Assembly: GCA_902490365.1 (NCBI GenBank)
Contig: CABUDQ010000016.1
Span: 1-42,550 of the forward strand
From: an uncultured Collinsella sp.
GTDB taxonomy: Bacteria > Actinomycetota > Coriobacteriia > Coriobacteriales > Coriobacteriaceae
Length of the DNA: 42,550 bases
Reading direction: 5' to 3'
The position numbers and the translations under genes were made by a program. Shown piece after piece: positions 16,903 through 26,250 of this stretch; position 1 is the stretch's first letter; each line of letters starts with the position of its first letter. Under the pieces are notes generated by a model. That model was not told the origin of the DNA, ran no database searches, and saw only the letters and a list, made by a program, of their open reading frames with translations.

Positions 16903-17092
16903 TTAGAGAGATGCGCTCGTCTCTCTAAACGTCTCTCTAAAGAGAAAGTCGGTTAGAGAGATGGCCTTAGGTAATCTAGCAGTGAATTCGATACATCTCT
17001 CTAAATTTCTCTCTAAAAGAGGGTGCTCATCTCTCTAAAGTTAGAGAGATATATTAAGCTTTAGAGAGATAAATCTATTGTTTTAGAGAGAT
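16903..17092 (+). promoter_or_regulatory. Array of ten TTAGAGAGAT sites upstream of the AlbA_2 regulator gene
   Basis: Ten copies of TTAGAGAGAT or its complement start at 16903(+), 16919(-), 16931(-), 16953(+), 16995(-), 17007(-), 17029(-), 17041(+), 17061(+) and 17083(+). Seven are exact; the copies at 16919, 16931 and 17007 differ only in the outermost base. Start-to-start distances are 16, 12, 22, 42, 12, 22, 12, 20 and 22 bases, mostly near one, two or four helical turns. The last copy overlaps the ribosome-binding region and ends four bases before the ATG at 17096. This looks like a cooperative binding region for a repressor, most likely the protein encoded by the next gene. Confidence 0.85.
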
Positions 17093-17095
17093 GGA

Positions 17096-18796
17096 ATGCC
17101 AATGCTGTTGGATGAACCTCTTGGCCTTATCGTTGAGCGCCTTCGCAGGCGGGGGACCGATGACGCATCGGTAGAAGTTAAAGCCTGCACGAATAAATTG
17201 AGTGCAGACGTATGGGAGACAGTGAGTGCTTTTGCGAACACTGCGGGCGGGCTCATTATTTTGGGCCTGAACGAAGCCGAAGGATTTGTTCCTTCTGCCA
17301 ACTTTGCTATCGACAGGGTACGCGACCAGTTTGTTTCGGGTATCGGAGACGGAGGCTCAGCGGCGGTGGTGACCCATGCGCCACGGTATGAGCTTGATCG
17401 AGGCGAGGTCGACGGGCTCCAGGTACTTCTGGTGCGCATCTTTGAACTTGAGCTCAAAGCGAAGCCATGCTATATCGGCGCGCGCGGCGTGCAGAACGGT
17501 AGCTACAAGCGCGTGGATGATAAAGATATCAAGATGTCGCCCGCTGAGCTATATGAGCTACAGAGTGCGCTGCTTCCGAGTGATGCAGACGGTACGGTGG
17601 TTTCGGAGGCAACAGTCGAGGATTTGGATCCAGGTGTCGTGCGGTCCATTATCGCAAATCGTCGGCTGCAGACCCCGCGCGTTTTGCGCGGGGCCGATAC
17701 GCTGGAAAAGCAGCTGGCCAGACTCAATATCACTACAAAGGATGGAGCTGTGAAGCTCGCGGGGCTGCTGTCGGCGGGAATCTACCCCCAGCAGTTCTAT
17801 CCCAAGCTGATGATCGATGTCGCCGTTCATTCCGATGTGGAAAAATCTGCTCCTGGGCAACCCCGGTTTATTGACCGCCAGTTGTGCGATGGCCCGATTC
17901 CGGCTTGCATCGAAGATGCCCTCGCTGCGATCGGACGAAACTTGCGCAAAGCGGCGATAGTGCGAGGCGCTGGTAGAAGGGAAGATTGGGAAGTACCCCA
18001 GGAGGTTTTGCGCGAGGCCTTGGCGAATGCCTGTATCCATAGAGAGTATTCGCCCATGTTTGTGGGGCAGGCCGTGAGCGTCGATATCTACCCAGACAGA
18101 ATAGAAATCAAAAACCCCGGCGGGCTTTGGGGCGGAAAGACGTTGGACAATCTTGCGGACGGGGAATCGCGCTGTCGAAACCCAAAGCTCATGAGTCTGA
18201 TGGGGGCGACGCCGTTAGAGCATGCTGAGGGGGCTGTTGCGGAAAGTCAGGGATCTGGCATCCCGGCTATGATTCGCGAGATGGAGTCTCGTTCGCTTGG
18301 CAGGCCGAAATTTATCGTTAAGGCCGATTCGTTTACGGTGTTGCTTTCCCGGCACGGGGCGGAGCTTGCTGAAAACCGCATGTGGATTCAGGGCCATGTG
18401 GACACCGAACTGACGCATCGCGAGGAAACATTGCTCATGTTTATGCGGGAGCATGGGTGCGTATGCGATGTTCAAAAAATACGAGAGGCTTTGAAGTGGG
18501 ATTCGGATGACATTCGCCTGATCTGCGGGGGCCTTGTCGATAAACATGTCCTGTCAAAATGTGGCAAAGACACGTTTGAAATTATCGATATGAGCAGAGA
18601 ATCGTCAGCTTCGACGGCGGATAGGATTCTGGAGGCTCTCAGCGCCGGAATGGATATGACGGCACGAGAAATAGCGGTTGCATCGGGGGTCAAGATTTCG
18701 TCCGTCCGTTACCATCTGCCAAAAATGGCGGATAAAGGACTCATTGAAGTAATGGGTTCATCGACGAGCCGCAACCGCCGCTATCGGAAGAGGTAG
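17096..18796 (+). CDS. AlbA_2/HATPase_c_4 putative transcriptional regulator
   Basis: A 566-residue protein. Residues 15-150 form an AlbA_2 (Schlafen-AlbA-like) domain: VEVKACTNKLSADVWETVSAFANTAGG shows the usual E-x-K and A-F-A-N-T-x-G-G motifs. Residues about 295-390 resemble the RecG-like HATPase_c_4 module (EALANACIHREY, IKNPGGL, RNPKLMSLM, GSGIPAMIREM). The C-terminus has winged-helix sequence (DMTAREIAVASGVKISSVRYHLPKMADKGLIEV) ending in RNRRYRKR. Proteins of this build are annotated as DNA-binding regulators or RecG-like helicases but lack helicase motifs. The gene stands alone behind a ten-site operator array, which suggests autoregulation. Codon use (more ATA, AAA, GAA) is less GC-biased than its neighbours, and two direct 50-bp repeats bracket it, both signs of acquisition. 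The ATG at 17102 is an alternative start. Confidence 0.8.
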   Translation: MPMLLDEPLGLIVERLRRRGTDDASVEVKACTNKLSADVWETVSAFANTAGGLIILGLNEAEGFVPSANFAIDRVRDQFVSGIGDGGSAAVVTHAPRYELDRGEVDGLQVLLVRIFELELKAKPCYIGARGVQNGSYKRVDDKDIKMSPAELYELQSALLPSDADGTVVSEATVEDLDPGVVRSIIANRRLQTPRVLRGADTLEKQLARLNITTKDGAVKLAGLLSAGIYPQQFYPKLMIDVAVHSDVEKSAPGQPRFIDRQLCDGPIPACIEDALAAIGRNLRKAAIVRGAGRREDWEVPQEVLREALANACIHREYSPMFVGQAVSVDIYPDRIEIKNPGGLWGGKTLDNLADGESRCRNPKLMSLMGATPLEHAEGAVAESQGSGIPAMIREMESRSLGRPKFIVKADSFTVLLSRHGAELAENRMWIQGHVDTELTHREETLLMFMREHGCVCDVQKIREALKWDSDDIRLICGGLVDKHVLSKCGKDTFEIIDMSRESSASTADRILEALSAGMDMTAREIAVASGVKISSVRYHLPKMADKGLIEVMGSSTSRNRRYRKR

Positions 18797-18808
18797 ATGC
18801 AGCCGAGT

Positions 18809-18853
18809 CGCCTCTCTAGTGTCTCTCAAAGATAGATGGATGCTAGAGAGGCG
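18809..18853. repeat. Inverted CGCCTCTCTAG pair after the regulator gene
   Basis: CGCCTCTCTAG (18809-18819) and CTAGAGAGGCG (18843-18853) are perfect 11-bp inverted arms 23 bases apart, with GTCTCTCAAAG between them. The CTCTCTA core is that of the upstream array, so these may be extra binding sites as well as a terminator-like hairpin without a T run. Confidence 0.65.
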
Positions 18854-18867
18854 GTTGCCCTGCGATA

Positions 18868-18917
18868 TTTCCCCAGATAAAACCTGCCAAAATAAACCTG
18901 TCCCTTTTTGGTAGGTT
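18868..18917 (+). repeat. Dispersed hairpin repeat, copy 2
   Basis: Fifty bases identical to the reverse complement of 21908-21957 and closely similar to copy 1 at 16784-16832. AACCTGCCAAAA and TTTTTGGTAGGTT form the stem; the loop carries CCTGTCCC. It could also terminate the leftward larE gene. Confidence 0.85.
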
Positions 18918-18929
18918 AAACGGCGTAAC

Positions 18930-19808
18930 TTATAGGTTCATGTTGCCGTGGATGTAGGGGGTGACCTCGGGGGAGATATGGCCGCAGCCTAGGTTGCGCA
19001 GGGCAGATTCGATGGCGGCGGGAAGCGGGGCCTTGCCCTCGTCGTTGATCGCGGTGCTGCCGAGGGCGGCGATCTTGGCGACATCTGCCGGGGCGGCTTC
19101 GATATGCATGCAGCCGCCGACCAGGCGTGCGCGGACCTGCGCCAGATCAAGATCGTGCAGATAATCCTCGCAGGCGCGGATTAAATCGACCTTCTCGCGC
19201 GTAAGCTTCTCGCCCGTGGGGACGCGCGTGGCAAGGCAGGCCCCCGCCGGCAGGTTCCAAACGGGATAGCCCCATGCGCGCAGCAGCTCGCGCTCTTCGT
19301 CCTTGGTGAAGCCGACCTCCATAAGGGGTGAGCGCACGCCGAGCTCTTCTGCCGCACGCATGCCGGGGCGGTAGTCACCGCGATCGCTTGCATTGCTGCC
19401 ATCGATGACGGTGGGAAAGCCTAGCGACTTGGCGTGGTTGACGATAGCGGTAAAGCCGGCGCGCTTGCAGTGGTAGCAGCGGTCGGCATCGTTGCAGGCT
19501 ACCTGGGGGAGCTGCAGCTGATCGACCGAAAGATTGAGCACGGGGAGCTTAAAATGCGGTCCCTCATTGGTTTGCCCGTCAACGGACCGTTCAAACGAAG
19601 CCTGCTCGGGTGTGCCGATGAGCGGCGTGGTGAGATGGACGAGGAGGGTATTGGTAGGCATGATGCGGGCGCATACGGCGGCCAAAAAGCTGCTGTCAAC
19701 GCCGCCGGAAAACCCGATAGCCACGCGCCCGTATGCCAAAAGCAGCTGTTCGAGCGCCGATAGCTTGTCTTGAAGCTCCTCTGCGGGTGCCGTGGTGTCT
19801 AAAATCAT
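18930..19808 (-). CDS. larE: LarE-like ATP-dependent sacrificial sulfur transferase
   Basis: A 292-residue PP-loop enzyme. SGGVDSS near residue 35 is the ATP pyrophosphatase loop; NDADRCYHCKRAGF and GSNASDRGDYRPGMRAAEELGVRSPL are LarE landmarks. In lactobacilli LarE adenylates the pyridinium dicarboxylate made by LarB and donates sulfur from its own Cys to build the nickel-pincer cofactor of lactate racemase. The sacrificial Cys (Cys176 in the characterised enzyme) matches the Cys of PAGACLATRVP. No larA, larB or larC is visible in the window, so the partner enzyme must lie elsewhere or differ. AAGGATCG upstream of the ATG supports the start. It diverges from the HAD gene at 19982. Confidence 0.88.
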   Translation of the reverse strand: MILDTTAPAEELQDKLSALEQLLLAYGRVAIGFSGGVDSSFLAAVCARIMPTNTLLVHLTTPLIGTPEQASFERSVDGQTNEGPHFKLPVLNLSVDQLQLPQVACNDADRCYHCKRAGFTAIVNHAKSLGFPTVIDGSNASDRGDYRPGMRAAEELGVRSPLMEVGFTKDEERELLRAWGYPVWNLPAGACLATRVPTGEKLTREKVDLIRACEDYLHDLDLAQVRARLVGGCMHIEAAPADVAKIAALGSTAINDEGKAPLPAAIESALRNLGCGHISPEVTPYIHGNMNL

Positions 19809-19904
19809 GAAACGATCCTTATCGTTGAGTACTCGATCGAAAACTATAATCCTAATGCGTTACTTGCCATAAGACTTCTATCTATGTAACGAAAGTGCAA
19901 TATG

Positions 19905-19921
19905 GTATATACGTTATATAC
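19905..19921. promoter_or_regulatory. Palindrome GTATATA-CGT-TATATAC between larE and the HAD gene
   Basis: A perfect 17-bp dyad (7-bp arms, 3-base centre) in the divergent intergenic region, about 60 bases before the HAD start. It has the size and symmetry of a repressor operator. The base before it makes TGGTATAT, a half-site also found upstream of glmS at 22063. Confidence 0.5.
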
Positions 19922-19981
19922 AAGTTGCCAAATGCGGTAGAGTTGCGGCAATGCGACAGCGAGAGTCGATGGGGGACCGAT

Positions 19982-20632
19982 ATGATCAAGGCTGTTATTT
20001 TTGACATGGACGGAACACTGGTCGATACCGAGCGCCTGGGCATCAAGGCATGGAAAGCGCCCGCTGCTGAGCTGGGCGTCGCGATTGATGACACGCTGAT
20101 TCATCAGTTTATCGGTCGCACGCTGCCCGATGTCATGGACATCCTTGAGGCACATTGCGGCAGTAGGGAAACCGCTGAGGCGATCTATGCCCGCCACAAG
20201 GAGATTCGCGACGAGATGGTCAAGACCGATCTGGAGCTTAAGGCCGGCGCTGCCGAGTGCATAGACGAGCTGCTGGCTGCGGGCTATCACGTAGGCCTTG
20301 CGACGTCGTCGCGCCTCGTTACGGCCGAGCGCAACCTTAAGATGGTTGGCCTCTTTGACAAGTTTGAAACGGTGACCTGCGGCGAGGACGTCGTGCACGG
20401 CAAGCCCGACCCCGAGATGTATCTGCTTGCCTGCGAGCGCGCGGGCTTTGCTCCCGAGGAATGTGCCGTGGTCGAGGATTCGCGCAACGGCTGCGTCTCG
20501 GGCATTACGGCTGGCTGCCACGTCTTTGCCGTCCCCGATATCGTGCCGCTGCCGCAGGACGTCGTGGACGGCTGCGAGGCCGTGCTCGATACGTTGTTCG
20601 ATCTGACGGCGGCGGTCAAGGCCGTGCTCTAG
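19982..20632 (+). CDS. HAD-superfamily sugar-phosphatase/phosphoglucomutase-like hydrolase
   Basis: A 216-residue HAD subfamily IA protein. Motif I FDMDGTLVDTE (residues 7-17) has the nucleophile Asp and acid/base Asp; the cap domain is helical (residues 18-80); motif II is the T-S-S in GLATSSR; the conserved lysine is in GKPDPEMYL; motif III is VVEDSRNG. The motifs match beta-phosphoglucomutase and its sugar-phosphatase relatives; substrate cannot be assigned. The frame is open from 19895, but ATG 19982 is the start of the conserved region and has GGGGGACC upstream. A bidirectional terminator follows. Confidence 0.87.
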   Translation: MIKAVIFDMDGTLVDTERLGIKAWKAPAAELGVAIDDTLIHQFIGRTLPDVMDILEAHCGSRETAEAIYARHKEIRDEMVKTDLELKAGAAECIDELLAAGYHVGLATSSRLVTAERNLKMVGLFDKFETVTCGEDVVHGKPDPEMYLLACERAGFAPEECAVVEDSRNGCVSGITAGCHVFAVPDIVPLPQDVVDGCEAVLDTLFDLTAAVKAVL

Positions 20633-20670
20633 ACAATTGCGGTGTTGAAACGAGCAATTACCCACGTTTG

Positions 20671-20720
20671 CGCTTAAGCAAAAGGGGCCCGGCAATGGTC
20701 GGGCCCCTTTTGCTTAAGCG
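20671..20720. terminator. Bidirectional terminator between HAD and LacI-type genes
   Basis: A 21-bp perfect stem (20671-20691 with 20700-20720) around an 8-base loop. It contains AAAAGGGGCCC and GGGCCCCTTTT, so T runs are in the stem on both strands. Confidence 0.85.
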
Positions 20721-20745
20721 GCGACTTGGCATACTTGCGCGCGTG

Positions 20746-21858
20746 CTATAGATACGCGCCCAGGTTGATGGCGGTGGCTTCGGTGTGACTGCTTGCCTGG
20801 GTGCTGGCGCGCTCCAGTAAAAACGGGCGTACGAGCTCTTGGCGGTTGATGTCCTCGACGGCCGTGACCGCGGTGACGATGCGTGCGGCGGAACCGATAC
20901 GGGCGTGCTTGGTCTTCGCCGGGGCTTTGTTTTCGATTTGCTCCATGAGCAATTGAATGCCCTTGCGGCCAATCTCGTAGCCTGGGGGTGCCACCGTGGT
21001 GAGTGGGACCGACCCGCTCCAGGCGAGCGGGTTGCCGTCGCAGCCAGCCACGCGGACCTGCTCGGGGACGGAGATGCCTTTATCGACCAGCGCCGAGATG
21101 ACGCCCGACGCCAGTACGTCGGTCAGGCCGATGACAAAATCGGGGCGCTCGTCGCCGGAGCGCCCGGCAATCTGAGCGCCAATGCTGTAGCCGTCGGCTG
21201 CGGTATTCCACTCTCCGGCGTCAATGACCTCAATTTTGATATCGGGATGCAGGGCGAGGGCCTTGTGGATGCCAAGTACGCGCAAGGTGAGCTGCATAAA
21301 TGCCGCCCTTCCCACAACGGTGATATGGCGTGCGCCACGGGCAACGGCGAGCTCGGCGATAATGCGGCCTTGTGCCTCGTTGTCGGCAGCCACGTAGTAG
21401 CCGGGCTCGGAACAGTGGATGTCAAGATGGACGATCGGCACGGGCATCTTGGTCATGGCGGGGTGCCAGTCGGGAGACGCCATGGGCTGAACCATGACGC
21501 CGGACATCTGCGTGCCCATAAAATAGCGCAGGTAATGATCCTCGAGAATATCGTCGTTATCGGCATTGGCGATGAGTAAATCGTAGCCGTGCTTGCGGGC
21601 CTCGTTGTGGGCGCCGCTGGCAATTTGGAGCGAGAAGCCGTGGTCGAGGCGGGGGAGGACTAGGCCAAAGGACTTGGTGGCGCCGCCTGCGAGCTGACGG
21701 GCGCTTTGGTTGGGCAGGTAGCCCAGTCGATTGATGGTCTCGTTGATGAGCTTGAGGGTCTCGGGGCGCAGCTTTTCGGGATGGTTGAGCGCGTTGGAAA
21801 CCGTGCCCAACGAAACCCCGGCCTCGCGCGCGACGTCGCTGATTTTTACCTTTGCCAT
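20746..21858 (-). CDS. LacI-family transcriptional regulator
   Basis: A 370-residue regulator. The N-terminal helix-turn-helix with hinge (KISDVAREAGVSLGTVSNALNHPEKL...RLGYLPNQSARQLAGG) is complete and is followed by a periplasmic-binding-protein-like effector domain (SFGLVLPRLDHGFSLQIASGA ... VAGCDGNPLAWSGSVPLTTVAPPGYEIG). It probably represses sugar-use genes in response to a sugar or sugar phosphate. The start at 21858 is fixed by AAAGGGG; the open frame beyond is not conserved in type. The hinge L-A-G-G is slightly unusual (often LAS/LAR). Candidate targets are not obvious, but glmS and the HAD gene are its neighbours. Confidence 0.93.
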   Translation of the reverse strand: MAKVKISDVAREAGVSLGTVSNALNHPEKLRPETLKLINETINRLGYLPNQSARQLAGGATKSFGLVLPRLDHGFSLQIASGAHNEARKHGYDLLIANADNDDILEDHYLRYFMGTQMSGVMVQPMASPDWHPAMTKMPVPIVHLDIHCSEPGYYVAADNEAQGRIIAELAVARGARHITVVGRAAFMQLTLRVLGIHKALALHPDIKIEVIDAGEWNTAADGYSIGAQIAGRSGDERPDFVIGLTDVLASGVISALVDKGISVPEQVRVAGCDGNPLAWSGSVPLTTVAPPGYEIGRKGIQLLMEQIENKAPAKTKHARIGSAARIVTAVTAVEDINRQELVRPFLLERASTQASSHTEATAINLGAYL

Positions 21859-21907
21859 AGCGGCCCCTTTGATGCGTTTCAAGTACAAGCCAGATTGTAG
21901 CATCCCA

Positions 21908-21957
21908 AACCTACCAAAAAGGGACAGGTTTATTTTGGCAGGTTTTATCTGGGGAAA
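21908..21957 (-). repeat. Dispersed hairpin repeat, copy 3 (inverted)
   Basis: Exact reverse complement over 50 bases of 18868-18917. It lies just upstream of the LacI-type gene, in the spacer shared with glmS. At 21986-21992 a further CCTGTCCC-like word (GCCTGTCCC) occurs next to GACCACCACGAAGG, resembling half of the 24091 element. Confidence 0.85.
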
Positions 21958-22036
21958 CGCCGTTGCCAGCGCGACCACCACGAAGGCGCCTGTCCCATTG
22001 CGTTGGTTTGGACCGGCTGGACGTGTGTGCATCGGG

Positions 22037-22068
22037 TGGTATCTAAGTTGAGATACCACATCTGGTAT
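22037..22068. promoter_or_regulatory. Overlapping palindromes upstream of glmS
   Basis: TGGTATCT-N6-AGATACCA (22037-22058) and ATACCA-CATC-TGGTAT (22053-22068) are both perfect and share the AGATACCA half. The TGGTAT/ATACCA half-site is typical of GntR-family operators. A TACAAT hexamer at 22090-22095 may be the -10 box. The nearest GntR gene is at 24136-24867, after glmS. Confidence 0.5.
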
Positions 22069-22169
22069 ATCAGCTTGCGCCTGCGTGAGTACAATACTCG
22101 AACGTTATGCGTCTCAGCGCCCCTTGTGCGTGGACGTCTTGCAGTCACGCGAACGAAGGGATTTATCTT

Positions 22170-24017
<1,848 letters not shown>

Positions 24018-24040
24018 TTGGTTCCGCCGTTCTAACGACC

Positions 24041-24081
24041 AAGGCCCGGCTCCGCGTCATCAGACAGAGTCGGGCCTTTTT
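24041..24081 (+). terminator. glmS terminator
   Basis: AAGGCCCG (24041-24048) and CGGGCCTT (24071-24078) pair across a 22-base loop, followed by TTT; also usable by the opposing GntR gene. Confidence 0.8.
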
Positions 24082-24090
24082 GTACGGAGA

Positions 24091-24127
24091 AACCACCACA
24101 AAGGTGCCTGTCCCCTTTGTGGTGGTT
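24091..24127. repeat. 13-bp perfect hairpin with GTGCCTGTCCC loop
   Basis: AACCACCACAAAG (24091-24103) and CTTTGTGGTGGTT (24115-24127) are perfect inverted arms with loop GTGCCTGTCCC. It is built like 18868-18917 but with a different stem; GGCAGGTT also follows it. Confidence 0.8.
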
Positions 24128-24135
24128 TTGGCAGG

Positions 24136-24867
24136 TTAGCGGAGCTTGCTGGTCTCGAAGTACTCGGGGAACTGGTCCAGAACTTCGGTTTGGTTGCGGA
24201 ACATCATGTGCAGGTGCTTGCTGACCAAAAAGCTCGCTTCGATGGGGTCGCGACCGGCGATAGCGCGGCGAATCTGCTTGTGCTCGTTCACGATGTCCTG
24301 ATTGTCGAGAACCTGCGTGGCGGCGCGCAGCCAGCGGAAGCGCTCCAGGTCGGCATTGGTCTCTTCGAGCCACGACCACACGGTGCTGCGACATGCGATG
24401 CTAAAAATCATGTGATGCATGAGGTTGTCGCTCAAAAAGAAGCCGATGCGATCCTCTTCGGCCATGGCCTTTTCCTGCAGCACGATGGCGCGGTCGAGCT
24501 GCTCGATGCCGGCCGACGTGGCGCGCGCACAGCACTCCACAATCACCTGCTTTTCCAGATGTTCGCGGATGTAACAGGCACTCTCGGCAAGGGTGAGGTT
24601 GATGGGTGAGACGTAGGTGCCACTCTGGGGCACGGTGCGCACCAGGCCTTCCTGCGCCAAGCGAACCAAAGCCTCGCGCACGGGCGTGCGCCCCATATCC
24701 AGGTCGTCGCAAAGCTGCTTGACGCCCAGCTTTTCGCCCGGCTTGTAGTCCAGATAGACGATCTTGCGTCGAATGGTGTGGTAGGACTGGTCCTGTAGGC
24801 TCGTTTCCTGCTCGCCGACGTGCATCGATTCTTCCATAGCGCCTCGCAACTGTTCTATCAAACTCAT
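24136..24867 (-). CDS. GntR-family (FCD-domain) transcriptional regulator
   Basis: A protein of up to 243 residues. The winged helix is at residues 25-90 (YHTIRRKIVYLDYKPGEKLGVKQLCDDLDMGRTPVREALVRLAQEGLVRTVPQSGTYVS) and the C-terminal part is the helical FCD effector domain with metal-binding His/Asp residues (DNLMHHMIFS, EHKQIRRAIAGRD). FCD regulators usually sense small organic acids. The ATG at 24867 has no clear ribosome-binding site; ATG 24837 (MEESMHVGEQ) has GAGGCG five bases upstream and may be the real start. It diverges from the YeiH-type transporter gene and converges with glmS. TGGTAT-type sites before glmS fit a GntR protein. Confidence 0.9.
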   Translation of the reverse strand: MSLIEQLRGAMEESMHVGEQETSLQDQSYHTIRRKIVYLDYKPGEKLGVKQLCDDLDMGRTPVREALVRLAQEGLVRTVPQSGTYVSPINLTLAESACYIREHLEKQVIVECCARATSAGIEQLDRAIVLQEKAMAEEDRIGFFLSDNLMHHMIFSIACRSTVWSWLEETNADLERFRWLRAATQVLDNQDIVNEHKQIRRAIAGRDPIEASFLVSKHLHMMFRNQTEVLDQFPEYFETSKLR

Positions 24868-25030
24868 ATGTCAGTTGTTAATTATGCCGCGAATCGGCTT
24901 TCCGCGGTGGGTAATTCGGCTGTTGCCCAAGAACTATTGCGGCATCTTAGTCTTTGTTTACGCAAGGCTGCGCTCAATGTTGCCGTATCATAAGCCGTCG
25001 CAAACGTGAAAGAGAAAGAAGGAATCCCAT

Positions 25031-26065
25031 ATGCAACTGGCGAATATCGTACGCGAGCGCTGGAAGGGTGTCTTGTTCTGCCTGATCATCGCTATCCCCG
25101 CGACGTTGCTCGGCAAACAAATTGAGGTGGTCGGCGGGCCGGTATTTGCCATCCTCTTTGGCATGGTCCTGGCGCTCGTCTTTCCCAAGAATCGCCGCGA
25201 ACAGCTCGCCGCCGGTGTCACCTATACGTCTAAAAAAGTCTTGCAGTACGCGGTTATCCTGCTTGGCTTTGGCATGAACCTGTCCCAGATCCTGTCCAAG
25301 GGCGCCCAGTCGCTGCCGATTATCGTGGCGACGATCTCGACCTCGCTTGTCATCGCCTTTGTGCTCTGCCGCGTTATGAACGTGCCGAGCAAGATCGCGA
25401 CGCTTGTGGGTGTGGGTTCGTCGATTTGCGGCGGTTCTGCCATCGCCGCGACCGCGCCCGTCATCGATGCCGACGATCGCGAGATTGCCCAGGCTATTTC
25501 GGTCATCTTCCTGTTTAACGTTATCGCGGCGCTCGTGTTTCCGACGCTCGGCGGTATGCTCGGGCTGACCAACGAGGGCTTTGGCCTGTTTGCCGGCACC
25601 GCCATCAACGACACTTCGTCCGTAACGGCTGCGGCGAGCGCTTGGGACAGCATGCATCCCGGCGCCAATGTGCTCGAGAGCGCCACGGTGGTCAAGCTCA
25701 CCAGGACGCTGGCCATTATTCCCATCACGTTGGTCCTCGCATGCTGGCAGATGCATCTGGCGCGCAAGGCCGGCGGCGACGCCAAAAGCACGTTCTCGCT
25801 TAAACGCGCGTTTCCCATGTTTGTGCTGTTCTTTGTGCTGGCGAGTGTAATCACCACGGTGCTTCAGCTTCCCGTGTCCATCACGGCGCCCATCAAGGAG
25901 CTGTCGAAGTTCTTTATCGTGATGGCCATGGCGGCTATTGGCTTTAATACCGATATCGTCGAGCTGGTCAAAAAGGGCGGCAAGCCCATCGCGCTGGGCT
26001 TTTGCTGCTGGATTGGCATTGCGTGCATGAGTTTGGGAATGCAGCACGTGCTGGGAATCTGGTAG
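25031..26065 (+). CDS. YeiH-family putative sulfate/sulfonate-type exporter (UPF0324)
   Basis: A 344-residue membrane protein with about nine to ten hydrophobic segments. GGPVFAILFGMVLAL, VILLGFGMNLSQIL, the hallmark VGVGSSICGGSAIAATAPVI and GTAINDTSSVTAA are conserved features of the YeiH/UPF0324 family, for which sulfate export or sulfonate-related transport has been suggested but is poorly tested. AAGAAGGA upstream supports the ATG. It is divergent from the GntR gene, a common pairing of transporter and local regulator, and is followed by a regulator gene of NtrC-like build. Confidence 0.88.
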   Translation: MQLANIVRERWKGVLFCLIIAIPATLLGKQIEVVGGPVFAILFGMVLALVFPKNRREQLAAGVTYTSKKVLQYAVILLGFGMNLSQILSKGAQSLPIIVATISTSLVIAFVLCRVMNVPSKIATLVGVGSSICGGSAIAATAPVIDADDREIAQAISVIFLFNVIAALVFPTLGGMLGLTNEGFGLFAGTAINDTSSVTAAASAWDSMHPGANVLESATVVKLTRTLAIIPITLVLACWQMHLARKAGGDAKSTFSLKRAFPMFVLFFVLASVITTVLQLPVSITAPIKELSKFFIVMAMAAIGFNTDIVELVKKGGKPIALGFCCWIGIACMSLGMQHVLGIW

Positions 26066-26100
26066 AGAAGTAGCTTATTCGCGTGCTGGTTGCTGGTTGC

Positions 26101-26213
26101 TGGTGAGCGCAAGCCTGCGGTGGAGCGATAGGAGCTCTTGCGGGTATGGCTTGTCCGCAGGTTTATAAGTCCCGAAGAGCTCTTATCGCCCCGCCAGGAT
26201 GGCGATGCGGGGC
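26101..26213 (+). promoter_or_regulatory. Possible structured leader with competing stems
   Basis: Three overlapping stems can form: CCTGCGG (26114-26120) with CCGCAGG (26155-26161); GCGATAGGAGCTCTT (26125-26139) with AAGAGCTCTTATCGC (26175-26189), 14 of 15; and GCCCCGC (26188-26194) with GCGGGGC (26207-26213). The first and second are mutually interfering, as are the second and third. No known riboswitch is recognised. It might instead be a weak terminator for the upstream transporter gene. Confidence 0.4.
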
Positions 26214-26250
26214 AACACTTATACTCGCAGGACGGCGCTTTCTGCCCTAT

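Noticed and set aside
16903..17092. CRISPR-like array
   Set aside because: The repeated unit is only 10 bp, occurs in both orientations and has 2-32 base gaps of varying length; no cas genes are present.
20671..20720. REP-type element
   Set aside because: It has terminator form, with A and T runs in the stem between convergent genes, and no GTCCC core.
22070..22169. glmS ribozyme or riboswitch upstream of glmS
   Set aside because: The leader is short and has none of the conserved ribozyme core; the palindromes look like protein operators.
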